From assembly GCA_022826515.1 (NCBI GenBank), contig JAJDUT010000076.1:1-43952 (forward strand): DNA of 43,952 nt, given 5' to 3'. Under the pieces are notes generated by a model. That model saw only the letters and a list, made by a program, of their open reading frames with translations. It was not told where the DNA came from and did no database searches. A program made the translations under genes and the position numbers. The first letter of the stretch is position 1. Every line of letters starts with the position of its first letter. Of the stretch, positions 15,544 to 24,109 are shown in pieces. The stretch is from Candidatus Latescibacterota bacterium (GTDB taxonomy: Bacteria; Latescibacterota; UBA2968; UBA8231).

Positions 15544-16410
15544 ATGCTAAACATCGGCATCGTCGGGGCGGAAAACAGCCACACGGCAGCTATCGCCAAG
15601 GTACTCAACGTCGAAAAAAGAGTGCGAGGGGTGCGGGTGACCCACGTGTGGGGCGAGACTGCCCAATATGCGCAAGCTGCTGCTGCCGCCGGTCAAATCC
15701 CGCATATCGTCAGCACGCCTGAAGAGTTGATCGGCCAAGTCGATGGGGTGGTGGTCGATCACCGCCACGGCAAGGAACACCTGCCTGCGGCCCGACCACT
15801 GCTAGAGGCCAAGATTCCGCTTTTTATCGACAAGCCGTTTTGCTGCCGCCAAGCCGAGGGGAAGCGCTTTTTGGCGCGGGCTGCGGAGTTGGGCGTACCG
15901 GTCTGTTCTTTTTCTACGCTGCCCAAACAGGCTTCGTACCGGGTCTTTGCTAAAAAGATGCGCCAGCTCGGCTCCATTCAGGCCGTGGTCTCCACTGGTT
16001 CTTGCGACATCAAGTCGAAGTGGGGCGGCGTCTTTTTTTACGGCATTCACCAAGTGGATATGGTGCTGCGCCTGCTCGGCACGGACATACGCTGGGCCGA
16101 GATCCATCGCGGGGCGGGTGCTAACCACACGGCTACCCTGACTTACCGCGACGGCTGCGTGGCCACTCTGAATTTGGTGGGGGGTGCTGCGCCCGGTTTC
16201 CATCTGAGCGCTATTGGCGAAAAGGGCCGCATGGACGAGCCGATTACATTCGACGAAAGCTCGTATCTGAGCGGCATCCGCGATTTTTGCACCATGTTCC
16301 GCACGGGCAAAACCGACGAGACCGCGCAGACCATGCTGGGGCCGGTGGCGGTGCTGGAGGCGCTGGAGAAATCTCTGGCGAAAAAGAGCCGAGTGCGAGT
16401 GCAGCTATGA
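15544..16410 (+). CDS. Gfo/Idh/MocA family oxidoreductase
   Basis: 288 residues, shorter than the usual 330-390. The N-terminal Rossmann region is LNIGIVGAENSHTAAIAKVL (the usual GxGxxG replaced by GAENSH). The conserved IPLFIDKPFCCR corresponds to the EKP motif, with Asp in place of Glu. FYGIHQVDMVLRLLG carries the His-Asp pair typical of the C-terminal domain. Family enzymes oxidise or epimerise sugars or inositols with NAD(P). GGGGAGG precedes the ATG. Its stop overlaps the start of the following AAA-ATPase gene (ATGA), an unusual partner for a metabolic enzyme. The substrate is unknown. Confidence 0.9.
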   Translation: MLNIGIVGAENSHTAAIAKVLNVEKRVRGVRVTHVWGETAQYAQAAAAAGQIPHIVSTPEELIGQVDGVVVDHRHGKEHLPAARPLLEAKIPLFIDKPFCCRQAEGKRFLARAAELGVPVCSFSTLPKQASYRVFAKKMRQLGSIQAVVSTGSCDIKSKWGGVFFYGIHQVDMVLRLLGTDIRWAEIHRGAGANHTATLTYRDGCVATLNLVGGAAPGFHLSAIGEKGRMDEPITFDESSYLSGIRDFCTMFRTGKTDETAQTMLGPVAVLEALEKSLAKKSRVRVQL

Positions 16411-17498
16411 CCGAGAAAACCATTCGCAGATTGAAGATCGAAAACTTCAAAAGCATTGACTCTTTAGAAGTAAAGGGGCTTGCTCCGTTTTCGGTATTCG
16501 CGGGAGCGAATGGCTCGGGCAAGAGCAATTTTTTTGATGCGCTAGACTTTGTCAGTCTCTTTGTGCGCGGCGGGGTTGACATCGCGCTACGAGAGCATGG
16601 GGGTTTTGCAAATATCCATTCAAGGAAACGCGAGGGGGAAGATTCCAAAACGTTTAGCTTTGAGATCGAATGCGATCTTTTGGAAAAGCGGGAAATTTAC
16701 CATTTGAGCATTGACGACCTCGATAATGGACCCGGAGTCAGGGAATCATACAAACTCAGTAAGAAACCAACTATTAAGGGAAGAGGGGTTGAAATAACGG
16801 ACAGTATCTATTCAGCTCTATCGCTTTATTATCGAAAGCATCCGCTTACCAAACTCCTGAGAAATTTGAATGTGTACCGAATTGAGCCTACAGGTGCAAA
16901 GGAGCCGGATAGATCCGACCTTGATCCAACAATGCAGTTAGAACGCAAGGGAAACAATCTGGCTAGTGTCTTGCATCGTTTAGAGGGCAATGAAGCGATA
17001 TACGAAGAAATTCAGGACTGGATGGAAATGATTGTCCCGGGGTTCGAGAAGGTCCAGACCGAGCAGCAGCGGCTGGATGGCAGCACCGCTCTGCGATTCA
17101 AGGAGGAAGGGATCGAGAAACTGTTCCCAGCTCATCTAGTTTCAGACGGGACGATGTACGCGCTTTGTTTGCTGGTTGCCGCGCTCGACGAGCCTTCAGG
17201 TTGCGGAATGACGTTGATTGAGGAGCCGGAAAGAGGGCTGCATCCCAAGGCCATCCGCGAGCTGATAGATTTGATGCGGCAGCAGGCTTCGCCTGAAAAT
17301 CCTATATGGTTGACTACTCATAGCGAGTCGGTGGTTCGAGCGCTTAAACTCAGCGAACTCGTTCTCGTGGATAAGGTTGAGGGCTGTACTACAATGAAGT
17401 CGGCCGATTCCGGAAATCTTTCCCAAGAGGACCTTGCTCCGTTGGGTCTCGACGAAGTGTGGCTATCGAATCTGCTGGCCGGGGGGATTCCATGGTGA
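16407..17498 (+). CDS. ABC/OLD-like AAA family ATPase
   Basis: 363 residues from the ATG at 16407 (ATGA overlap with the preceding stop). RLKIENFKSIDSLEVKGL is the typical RecF/OLD N-terminus; Walker A is AGANGSGKS (32-40); the ABC-like signature is SDGT (246-249); Walker B is LIEEPE (about 269-274), followed by the D-loop GLHPKA; the H-loop is TTHSES (about 302-307). It belongs to the AAA_21/AAA_15-type ATPases found in OLD, RloA, AbiL and PARIS-like systems, and lacks a fused TOPRIM domain. The next gene supplies one, so the two resemble a split OLD nuclease. Base composition looks more AT-rich than the flanking metabolic genes, which suggests recent acquisition. Confidence 0.92.
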   Translation: MTEKTIRRLKIENFKSIDSLEVKGLAPFSVFAGANGSGKSNFFDALDFVSLFVRGGVDIALREHGGFANIHSRKREGEDSKTFSFEIECDLLEKREIYHLSIDDLDNGPGVRESYKLSKKPTIKGRGVEITDSIYSALSLYYRKHPLTKLLRNLNVYRIEPTGAKEPDRSDLDPTMQLERKGNNLASVLHRLEGNEAIYEEIQDWMEMIVPGFEKVQTEQQRLDGSTALRFKEEGIEKLFPAHLVSDGTMYALCLLVAALDEPSGCGMTLIEEPERGLHPKAIRELIDLMRQQASPENPIWLTTHSESVVRALKLSELVLVDKVEGCTTMKSADSGNLSQEDLAPLGLDEVWLSNLLAGGIPW

Positions 17499-18082
17499 TG
17501 ACTGTGGGGTTCGTAGTGGAAGGGGCCTCAGACAAGTACTTGGTCGAAAGCGAGTTATTTCGGAAATGGCTACGCGAAGATTGCAACTTGGAAGTGGTTG
17601 ATCGGGCGGTTGATGCCGCTGGGAACGGTAATATGTGCAGCCGTAATATCGGCGACTTCGTCCAGCAGCTTAGGACGGAGAAAAATCCCGACAAGGTGGT
17701 GGTGCTGGCCGACCTCGATCCCGAGATCTGTGCGCCGTGTGTGCAAGAGCGCAAGAAAATTATTGGTTCCCAAGACATTGATTTAGTAGCAATTGCAAGA
17801 AAGGCGATGGAATCTTGGTTTCTCGCTGATACGGAATCGATGCGTCGGTGGTTGGGCGACGACACCTTCTGCGAGGCTAATCCAGAAACGCTAATCGGAA
17901 TGCCTTGGGATCGGTTGAAGGAACTCCGAGACGAAAGGGGCAGAGGACCGGGGAAAAACCGACGAATTTTTGCCAGAAAATTCATTCGCGATCACGGATT
18001 TGACGTCAGACGAGCAGCTCAGCACACCAATTGCCCCAGTGCCCGTTATTTTGTCGAACGGCTCTGTGCGTTGGGCAACTGA
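17492..18082 (+). CDS. DUF4276/RloB-like TOPRIM protein
   Basis: 196 residues; the ATG at 17492 (GGGGGGA just upstream) overlaps the ATPase stop. The N-terminal GFVVEGASDKYLVES holds the TOPRIM-like glutamate, and VVVLADLDPE (about 69-78) holds the DxD acidic pair. The WFLADTESMRRWLG segment is typical for DUF4276. TOPRIM domains of this sort are metal-dependent nucleases in OLD-family proteins. With the coupled ATPase it is probably the effector of a two-gene antiphage or stress module, analogous to but not provably the same as AbiL, RloAB or PARIS. Catalytic function is inferred from motif position only. Confidence 0.82.
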   Translation: MVMTVGFVVEGASDKYLVESELFRKWLREDCNLEVVDRAVDAAGNGNMCSRNIGDFVQQLRTEKNPDKVVVLADLDPEICAPCVQERKKIIGSQDIDLVAIARKAMESWFLADTESMRRWLGDDTFCEANPETLIGMPWDRLKELRDERGRGPGKNRRIFARKFIRDHGFDVRRAAQHTNCPSARYFVERLCALGN

Positions 18083-18117
18083 CCATAACGTCAACAACAC
18101 AAGGAGGAAGAAGGTAC

Positions 18118-19248
18118 ATGAGCATCCAACTTAAATCAGCAGACCAAACCCACTACGACGCCATCGCCCTAGGCGAAGTCCTCATGCGCATCGATCCTGG
18201 CCAAGTGCCCACGGCCCGAGCGCGCACCGCCCGGATCTGGCACGGAGGCGGTGAGACCAATGTCGCCGAGGGGCTGAGCTATTGCTTCGGCTTGCGCGCC
18301 GCTGTCATTACGGCTCTGGTGGACGACGGGATTGGCCGCAACATCGAAAACCAACTGCGCGAAGCCGGACTGGACACCGGGCACATCATCTGGTTTAACA
18401 ACGGCGGCAAAGGCCAATTTAGCACCGACGCCAAGGGGACTTTGCACAACGGGATCAACTTTACTTGGGCCGGTAAGGGTCTCTTGCCTTCGGTGACCGA
18501 ATACTATCGCGCTCATACCCCGGTGCGCGAAATTGGGCCGGGCGATGTGGACTGGGACCATCTCTTCGGCGCACTGGGGACGCGGTGGTTTAGTACCGGC
18601 GGGATTTACACCTTGCTCTCGGAGAAGACGGCTGCCCTAGCGCTAGAGGCCATGCAGAAAGCTGGCGAACACGGCGCAGGCCGCTCCTTTGACCTCAACT
18701 ACCGCTCCAAGGTGGAGCCGGACAAAGAGCGCGCTCGCCAGATCAATCGTTCTATTGTGCCGCACGTCGAGTTCCTCGTCGGCAATCAGGACGACTTTGA
18801 CGACGCGCTGGGCTACGAAACCGAAAAGGTGGCCAAAGACGCCAGCTTTGATCAGTGGTTGGCGATCTACACCAAGATGCTGCACCAAGTCGCCAACGAT
18901 TATCCGAACCTCAAGTACATCGGCACTCAGTTGCGCGGCGCGCTGACCGCGGATCGCATCAACTGGGGCGCAGTGCTCTTCGATGTCGAGGAAGGCGAGA
19001 TATATCAAGCGGCCGTGCGCGAAAACATTGAGATCGCCGATCGCACTGGCGGCGGCGATTCCTTTGCCTCGGGTGTGGTCGCAGCGCTGCTCGATGGCCG
19101 GGGAGCCGCCGACGCAGTGCAGTGGGGCGCTGCCCACGGCATCTTGGTGCAGGAGTGCATCGGCGACACTACTATGGTCACGCGAGACGACGTCGAAAAA
19201 GAAGTCGCCCGCGCCATCAAAGGCGGCGGGGTTTCGGCGCTCAGATGA
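18118..19248 (+). CDS. PfkB family sugar kinase (KDG-kinase-like)
   Basis: 376 residues from the ATG at 18118, set by AAGGAGG upstream; the longer frame back to 18031 overlaps the DUF4276 gene. The N-terminus reads YDAIALGEVLMRIDPG, then HGGGETNVAEGLS, as in ribokinase/2-keto-3-deoxygluconate kinases. The PfkB signature 2 appears as DRTGGGDSF with catalytic Asp314. KDG kinase converts 2-keto-3-deoxygluconate to its 6-phosphate in hexuronate and sugar-acid catabolism. The protein is somewhat longer than typical KdgK (about 310), with insertions around 100-160. It precedes DUF4380 by an ATGA overlap. Other PfkB substrates remain possible. Confidence 0.85.
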   Translation: MSIQLKSADQTHYDAIALGEVLMRIDPGQVPTARARTARIWHGGGETNVAEGLSYCFGLRAAVITALVDDGIGRNIENQLREAGLDTGHIIWFNNGGKGQFSTDAKGTLHNGINFTWAGKGLLPSVTEYYRAHTPVREIGPGDVDWDHLFGALGTRWFSTGGIYTLLSEKTAALALEAMQKAGEHGAGRSFDLNYRSKVEPDKERARQINRSIVPHVEFLVGNQDDFDDALGYETEKVAKDASFDQWLAIYTKMLHQVANDYPNLKYIGTQLRGALTADRINWGAVLFDVEEGEIYQAAVRENIEIADRTGGGDSFASGVVAALLDGRGAADAVQWGAAHGILVQECIGDTTMVTRDDVEKEVARAIKGGGVSALR

Positions 19249-20273
19249 GGAAGCAGAAAATGAAATTATTGCAGTGCGTTATGTTGGCGGCGCTGGCTGT
19301 GCCCGCGATGGCCCAGGTTACAGTCGAGGAAATCGAGTACGAAGGCTGGGCAAGATCGATTGAAATTGCCAATCCCGATGTGCGCCTAGTCGTGGTGCCG
19401 GCCATTGGCCGCATCATGCACTATGGGTTCGTCGGGGGCGAAAACATCCTCTGGTCCGATCCCGAACTACACGGTCAGGTATTACCCGACGGCCAACCTA
19501 ATGTAGATGAGGAAGGCCAGTACGTGTGGACTAATTTTGGCGGCGACAAGGTCTGGCCCAATCAGCAGAGTGAGTTTGTCAAAATCAACGGCCACTCTTG
19601 GCCGCCCGACCACGCTTTCGACGGCGCGGTACACGAGGTGGAGTTGCTGCCCGAGGGGGTGGTGATCTTCAGTCCGGTGAGCGAGTATAATGGGGCGCGT
19701 AGCGTGCGCGAAATCCGCTTGGCGGAACAGGGCACGCGCGTGGAAATTGACCAGCGGATCGAAAAGCTGGCCGATGCCAAGGTCGAGCCGTTGCGCTACA
19801 CCATTTGGAACGTCACCCAGATCCAGCCGCCTGAGCAGACCCTCTATCCGCTTAATCCGCACAGCCACTTCGATCTGCGCTATCATCCCTTTGGCTTTGC
19901 CGAGGGCGCGGCCATGCGCAACTTCACCATCGAGGGCGACATTGGCATTTTTGTGCCCGACCCGGAGGAGGCGCAGAAGACCGGGGCCGACTCGGACCGC
20001 TGGCTAGCTGGCATTGTCGGCGACGTGGTCATGGCCGAGTTCTTTCGCCGCGATGCGACCCAGCGCTACCCGGATGGGGGCCTGAGTGCCGAGGTCTATA
20101 CCTGCCTGGATTACACCGAGCTAGAGCTGTTGAGCCCTTGGGTCTATTTGCAGGTGGGTGAGATCTTGACGCACGAGATCGCTTGGGAATTGCACCGCTT
20201 GCCAGCGGACGCGGACACGCCGCGGGTGCGGCGGCAAGCCGCAGTTGAATGGCTCGCCACGCGGTCGGAATGA
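19245..20273 (+). CDS. Secreted DUF4380 family protein
   Basis: 342 residues from the ATG at 19245, which overlaps the kinase stop. Residues 1-24 (MRKQKMKLLQ..LAVPAMAQ) form a Sec signal peptide ending AMA-Q. The mature protein has RLVVVPAIGRIMHYGFVGGE, then WTNFGGDKVWPNQQSE and GHSWPPDHAFDG, the hallmark segments of DUF4380, a beta-rich family related in look to carbohydrate mutarotase-like folds. The role is unknown; periplasmic carbohydrate binding or processing fits its place among sugar catabolic genes. It has no lipobox and no membrane anchor beyond the signal. Confidence 0.85.
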   Translation: MRKQKMKLLQCVMLAALAVPAMAQVTVEEIEYEGWARSIEIANPDVRLVVVPAIGRIMHYGFVGGENILWSDPELHGQVLPDGQPNVDEEGQYVWTNFGGDKVWPNQQSEFVKINGHSWPPDHAFDGAVHEVELLPEGVVIFSPVSEYNGARSVREIRLAEQGTRVEIDQRIEKLADAKVEPLRYTIWNVTQIQPPEQTLYPLNPHSHFDLRYHPFGFAEGAAMRNFTIEGDIGIFVPDPEEAQKTGADSDRWLAGIVGDVVMAEFFRRDATQRYPDGGLSAEVYTCLDYTELELLSPWVYLQVGEILTHEIAWELHRLPADADTPRVRRQAAVEWLATRSE

Positions 20274-20285
20274 GGAGATAGATAG

Positions 20286-21293
20286 GTGAAACCTAAGGTG
20301 TTGGTGGATCCGCATGGTTATGCACAGTCGGAAGACTTGGCGCGTCTGGGGCAAGTGATCGAGGTAGTCGAGCCGACGGAGCGCCTGTCCGAGCCGGCTT
20401 TTATCGAGGCGTTAGCGGGCTGTGAAGGCGTGATCCGCCTCGGAGGCCGGCTGCCCGAGTTGACGCGGGCTGTGTTTGAGGGGGCTCTCGACTTGCGGAT
20501 TGCTGGCGTCAGCGGGGATCGCTTTGGCACGGGCATCGATTTGGCGGCTGCTCGGGAGCGCGGCGTGCTGGCCGTGGATACCGACAATATCGCCTCGGCT
20601 GCGCCGGTGGCCGAGTGGGATTTAGCCCTGATGCTGTTGTGTTTGCGCAATGGGGCCGGGGTCTATCGGCAGATGATGGCGGGTGAGGAGCAATGGGCGC
20701 GGGCGGGCAACGACGATTTTGTCCACGGCGAATTGACCGGGAAGAAGATAGGGTTGGTCGGATGCGGGCACGTGGGACAGCGGTTGGTCGAATTACTAGA
20801 CCCCTTCCGAGTGGATCTGCGCGTCGCGGACCCGTATTTGCCCGAGGAAGTGGCCGCTGGGTTGGGCATTGTGCGCGGCTCGCTCGACGAGGTGTTGCAA
20901 CACGCCGACATCCTCGTCGTCCAAGTCCCACACACGCCCAAGACCGAAAAAATGATCGGGGCGCGGGAGCTCGATCTGCTGGGCCGCGGTCGCATCTTGA
21001 TCAATTGCTGTCGCGGGCCGGTGGTGGATTACGAGGAACTGACGCAGCGGCTCATACGGGGTGAGCTAATCGCCGGCCTCGATGTCTTCGACCCAGAGCC
21101 GCTGCCCAAAGAAAGCCGTTTGCGCCACTTGCCCAACGCTTTTGTCAGTCCCCATGTAGCTTGGTATGCGCCTGAGACGTTTGGCCGCTATTTCTCGATA
21201 ATGGTCGATGAGTTCGTGCGATTCTTCAGCGGGGAAGCACTGCGGTTTGAACTGACGCAGCGGATGGTGGACATCCGGCACGGGCGGATCTAG
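20286..21293 (+). CDS. D-isomer-specific 2-hydroxyacid dehydrogenase
   Basis: 335 residues starting with GTG, with GGAGATAG upstream. The NAD-binding loop is IGLVGCGHVGQRL (GxGxxG), preceded by AAPVAEWDLALMLL. The catalytic arginine is Arg243 in NCCRGPVVDYEEL, the acid lies in DVFDPEPLP, and the catalytic His290 is in VSPHVAWYAPE. The family reduces 2-keto acids or oxidises D-2-hydroxyacids with NAD(P)(H) (glyoxylate/hydroxypyruvate reductase, phosphoglycerate dehydrogenase). It ends the plus-strand operon and converges on the minus-strand 3-hydroxyacid dehydrogenase gene. The precise substrate is not readable. Confidence 0.93.
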   Translation: MKPKVLVDPHGYAQSEDLARLGQVIEVVEPTERLSEPAFIEALAGCEGVIRLGGRLPELTRAVFEGALDLRIAGVSGDRFGTGIDLAAARERGVLAVDTDNIASAAPVAEWDLALMLLCLRNGAGVYRQMMAGEEQWARAGNDDFVHGELTGKKIGLVGCGHVGQRLVELLDPFRVDLRVADPYLPEEVAAGLGIVRGSLDEVLQHADILVVQVPHTPKTEKMIGARELDLLGRGRILINCCRGPVVDYEELTQRLIRGELIAGLDVFDPEPLPKESRLRHLPNAFVSPHVAWYAPETFGRYFSIMVDEFVRFFSGEALRFELTQRMVDIRHGRI

Positions 21294-21299
21294 CAGGGA

Positions 21300-21329
21300 G
21301 AGGGGCAGGTCTGTGGCGACCTACCCCTC
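21300..21329. terminator. Stem-loop between convergent dehydrogenase genes
   Basis: A 12-bp stem (21300-21311 with 21318-21329, GAGGGGCAGGTC, one mismatch) with a 6-nt loop sits between two converging stops. No marked T-run follows on either strand, so it may act as a bidirectional transcription or decay barrier rather than a classical terminator. Confidence 0.45.
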
Positions 21330-21341
21330 GGAAAATGGTTC

Positions 21342-22232
21342 CTACTTGGAGCCTTTGCGGCCGGGAAAGGTCAGTTCGGCAATGCCCGATTTGTCGAGGT
21401 CGCCGAGACCCAGCGTTTTCATTTTCTCGTATTGATCCTTGGTCGCTTGCGCCAGCGGTAGGCTGAGTCCGGCCTGTTGCGCCAGTTCAAGAGCGATGCC
21501 GGAATCTTTAGCCGCGTGGTCTGCGGAGAAATAGCATTCGTGGTCGCGGATGGTCATGTCCTCGCCGTCGGTCTCCAAGACCCGCGAGTTGGCACCGGTC
21601 TGGGAGAAGACCTTCATCAGCATTGCTAGATCTAGTCCGAGGGCTTGCCCTAGCCCCAATCCTTCGGCTAGCCCGGCGGTGTTGATGTTCATAACCATAT
21701 TGACGAGGGCTTTGACTTGGGCAGCTTGGCCGGCGGTGCCGATGTACAGCAAATCAACGCTCAGGGCGTCGAGGATGGGCTGCACTTGGTCGAAGACGCT
21801 GCGTTTGCCACCACACATCAGGTACAGGGTGCCCTCGCGGGCTTGGGTGATGCTAGAGGCCATGCAGCCTTCGAGCGAGGAGGCACCGACTGCTGCTGTG
21901 CGCTCTTCTACCTCTACGTGGACGGCCGGCGAGATGGTAGCACAGTTGATAAAGATCGTGCCCTCGGCATCGACGAGTAATGAGTCGCCGGAGGTAGTGA
22001 AAATCGAGTGCATTGACGCGTCGTTGGTCACCACGGTGATGACCACGTCCGATTGAGCCGTAACCTCGGCTAGGGTTTGAGCGGCGGCGCAGCTAAGCTC
22101 TTCGGCTAGAGCTTGGGCGGCGTCGGCATTAGCGTCGAATACCGCCGAGATGTTGAAGCCTTTGTCCACGAGGTTGCGGGCCATATTGGAACCCATGCGC
22201 CCGACGCCGACAAAGCCGATTGTTTCTGCCAT
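21342..22232 (-). CDS. Beta-hydroxyacid dehydrogenase (3-HIBADH/6PGDH family)
   Basis: 296 residues. The N-terminal IGFVGVGRMGSNMARNLV is the dinucleotide-binding signature of 3-hydroxyisobutyrate dehydrogenase-like enzymes. EGCMASSITQAREGTLYLMCGG includes the substrate-binding region, and KALVNMVMN carries the catalytic lysine seen as 'gxxgxgxxxKxxxN' in the family. These enzymes oxidise beta-hydroxyacids such as tartronate semialdehyde/glycerate or 3-hydroxyisobutyrate. AATAGGAGGCC precedes the ATG. The gene is divergent from the isomerase operon at 22358 and convergent with the hydroxyacid dehydrogenase, so it may belong to the same carbon-acid pathway. Confidence 0.92.
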   Translation of the reverse strand: MAETIGFVGVGRMGSNMARNLVDKGFNISAVFDANADAAQALAEELSCAAAQTLAEVTAQSDVVITVVTNDASMHSIFTTSGDSLLVDAEGTIFINCATISPAVHVEVEERTAAVGASSLEGCMASSITQAREGTLYLMCGGKRSVFDQVQPILDALSVDLLYIGTAGQAAQVKALVNMVMNINTAGLAEGLGLGQALGLDLAMLMKVFSQTGANSRVLETDGEDMTIRDHECYFSADHAAKDSGIALELAQQAGLSLPLAQATKDQYEKMKTLGLGDLDKSGIAELTFPGRKGSK

Positions 22233-22357
22233 GATGGCCTCCTATTAAGTTGAAGTTAGGAGGACAAACGTAGCGATTTTGCATCCGGACTTCAAACGGG
22301 TGTGGAAGACCAGTGGGCTAAGCTGTAAGTTTCTGTCTAAGAGGAGGTACTATACCA

Positions 22358-23149
22358 ATGAAAATAGGAATCACGCAGATCATTTTGGGGAGCATGTCGC
22401 TGGAGGACACGCTGCGGCTGTGCGAGGACGCTGGCTACCAAGCCGTAGAGCTGGTCTTTGCCGAGGGCAAGGAGCTAGATCCGAACATGAGCGCCAGCGA
22501 GATTGCGCAGGTCGGGCAGCAGTGCGCGGATGCTGGCGTTGAAATCGGCAGCGTCATCGTCTGGTATCAAGAGCGCGGCAATCTGCTCAGCCGCGATGCC
22601 GGCGAGCGCGAGCGGTGCCTCAAGTGCTTGCGGCGCTCGCTCGAAATCGCCGGTGCGCTGTCGGTCAATGGGGTGCTGTTGCACCCGGGTCAACTAGCGG
22701 TCGAGGGCACCTATCAGCAGGCTTGGGATGGGTTGCGGGACGCGCTCATTGCCACGGTCCCCTTGGCCGAGGAAATGGGCGCGGCCATTGGCTTGGAAAA
22801 CGTCTGGAATAAGTTCCTGCTCAGCCCGATCGAAGCCCGGCTTTTCGTCGATGAAATCGGCAGCGAGTGGGTGGGGATCTACCTCGACACGGCCAACATG
22901 ATGGCCTACGGCTATCCAGAGCACTGGATCCGCGAGCTAGGGCCGCGTATCAAGAAGGTGCATTTCAAGGATTTCCGCCGCAGCGAACACAGCTTCGTCA
23001 ACCTGCTTGAAGGGGATACGGACTGGCCGGCGGTCATGGCCGAATTGAGGGCGGTGGGATACGATTCTACGCTGATCCACGAAGTGGGCGGTAGCCGCGA
23101 GGAACTCATCGATTTAGGTGCGCGCATGCGCCAGATCGTCGCTTTGTAA
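22358..23149 (+). CDS. Sugar phosphate isomerase/epimerase (xylose isomerase-like)
   Basis: 263 residues of the AP endonuclease 2/xylose isomerase-like TIM-barrel family. It shows MKIGITQIILGSMSLEDTL, then LLHPGQLAVEG, IGLENVWNKFL with the metal-binding Glu, VGIYLDTANMMAYGYP (metal-binding Asp), KKVHFKDF (His) and LIHEVGG (Glu): the usual E-D-H-E metal site is intact. Members epimerise or isomerise ketoses such as tagatose or psicose, or act on inosose. AGGAGG precedes the ATG at 22358. It opens the second catabolic operon; the bicupin gene follows after 18 nt. Confidence 0.92.
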   Translation: MKIGITQIILGSMSLEDTLRLCEDAGYQAVELVFAEGKELDPNMSASEIAQVGQQCADAGVEIGSVIVWYQERGNLLSRDAGERERCLKCLRRSLEIAGALSVNGVLLHPGQLAVEGTYQQAWDGLRDALIATVPLAEEMGAAIGLENVWNKFLLSPIEARLFVDEIGSEWVGIYLDTANMMAYGYPEHWIRELGPRIKKVHFKDFRRSEHSFVNLLEGDTDWPAVMAELRAVGYDSTLIHEVGGSREELIDLGARMRQIVAL

Positions 23150-23167
23150 ACTTAGGAGGGATAAGAC

Positions 23168-23881
23168 ATGGTGTACATCATCAATTGGCGCGACGTCCAA
23201 CCCAACATAGCCCACCTGAGCGCCGTGCATTGGGGCGGGTTGCGCGACCGCGATGGCGACGACGATCCGCGCAATTGCCTAGAGCGCCTACAGGGCTTTG
23301 CCCGCCACGCGCTCCAGGGCCGCAAGAACTCGGATTACCACAAGCACCAAAACCTCGAACAGGTGTACTACATACTTTCGGGGAGTGGCCACGTGCTCTT
23401 TGATAAGGAGCGGTTTCCCGTACAGGAGGGCGACGCGGTGTACCTGCCGTCGGGTATCCACCACCAGATGTTTAACGACACCAGCGACGATTGGCTTGAA
23501 CACCACGTGATTAGCCAAAAGATCGCGGCCAACAGCGGCGAGTTTGCCATCCGCAACTGGCGCGATGTGCCGGCGATGGGCGACGGTGCGGGCGCGGTGC
23601 GCTGGCACCAGCTAGGTCTGGTCGGCGAGGAGGGAGTGGGCTTTACGCAGGGGTTGCGCTGTATTGATCGGGAGGCTGTACAGCCGCATGGACAGACGGT
23701 CGAGCGTTGCGAAGAGCAAGAACAGGTCTATTACGTGCTGGAAAACAGCGGCGTCTTGGAAGCTGATGGCGACGAGCAGGAAATTCGAGAAGGGGATATG
23801 ATCCACCTGCCACCGGGCACGCGCTACGCGATTCGCAACCCGCACGCCGAGTGGCTTTCCTACCTCATCATGGCGGCTTGA
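23168..23881 (+). CDS. Two-domain cupin (bicupin) protein
   Basis: 237 residues with two cupin barrels. The first has HKHQNLEQVYYILSGSGHVL (metal ligands His-His-Glu) and GDAVYLPSGIHHQMFN (about 97-112). The second has a degenerate first motif, PHGQTVERCEEQEQVYYVLE, and GDMIHLPPGTRYAIRN near the end; the second barrel lacks the usual two histidines, so only the first is likely to bind metal. Cupins of this sort act as sugar isomerases, dioxygenases or ligand sensors. AGGAGG precedes the ATG. It is embedded in a sugar-acid operon, 3 nt before the next small gene. The reaction is unknown. Confidence 0.88.
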   Translation: MVYIINWRDVQPNIAHLSAVHWGGLRDRDGDDDPRNCLERLQGFARHALQGRKNSDYHKHQNLEQVYYILSGSGHVLFDKERFPVQEGDAVYLPSGIHHQMFNDTSDDWLEHHVISQKIAANSGEFAIRNWRDVPAMGDGAGAVRWHQLGLVGEEGVGFTQGLRCIDREAVQPHGQTVERCEEQEQVYYVLENSGVLEADGDEQEIREGDMIHLPPGTRYAIRNPHAEWLSYLIMAA

Positions 23882-23884
23882 GCT

Positions 23885-24109
23885 ATGGCACTAGAACAAG
23901 TACACATTACCCTGCAAGCGCTGATGGCGGCTATCGACAACGGTGAAGGCGAGTCGATTGCCGCGCATCTGCGGCAGCTTGACGAACTTGGTCAAGAGCT
24001 GGGCAAGGAAGCTCCGCCGAAGTTGCGCCACTATTTGGAGAAGCGCAGCTATACCAAGGCCCTGGACCTTTTGGAAGGGCGCGATGAGGCCGCCGCTCCC
24101 AACTGCTAA
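23885..24109 (+). CDS. Small helical hypothetical protein
   Basis: 74 residues, rich in Leu, Ala and charged residues, predicted to be mostly helical, with a central LRQLDELGQELGKEAPPKLRHYLEKRSYTKAL patch (positions about 30-60). It ends EAAAPNC. It lies 3 nt after the bicupin stop, and its 3' end overlaps the alkyltransferase-like gene by 26 nt, so the two are probably translationally linked. I recognise no family. The length and amphipathic character suggest a partner protein or adaptor rather than an enzyme. Confidence 0.65.
   Translation: MALEQVHITLQALMAAIDNGEGESIAAHLRQLDELGQELGKEAPPKLRHYLEKRSYTKALDLLEGRDEAAAPNC

Noticed and set aside
16287..16406. Upstream extension of the AAA ATPase to 16287
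   Set aside because: It lies wholly inside the Gfo gene in another frame; the ATPase family begins at MTEKTIRRLKIENF.
18031..18117. Upstream extension of the sugar kinase
   Set aside because: It overlaps the DUF4276 gene; AAGGAGG clearly serves the ATG at 18118.
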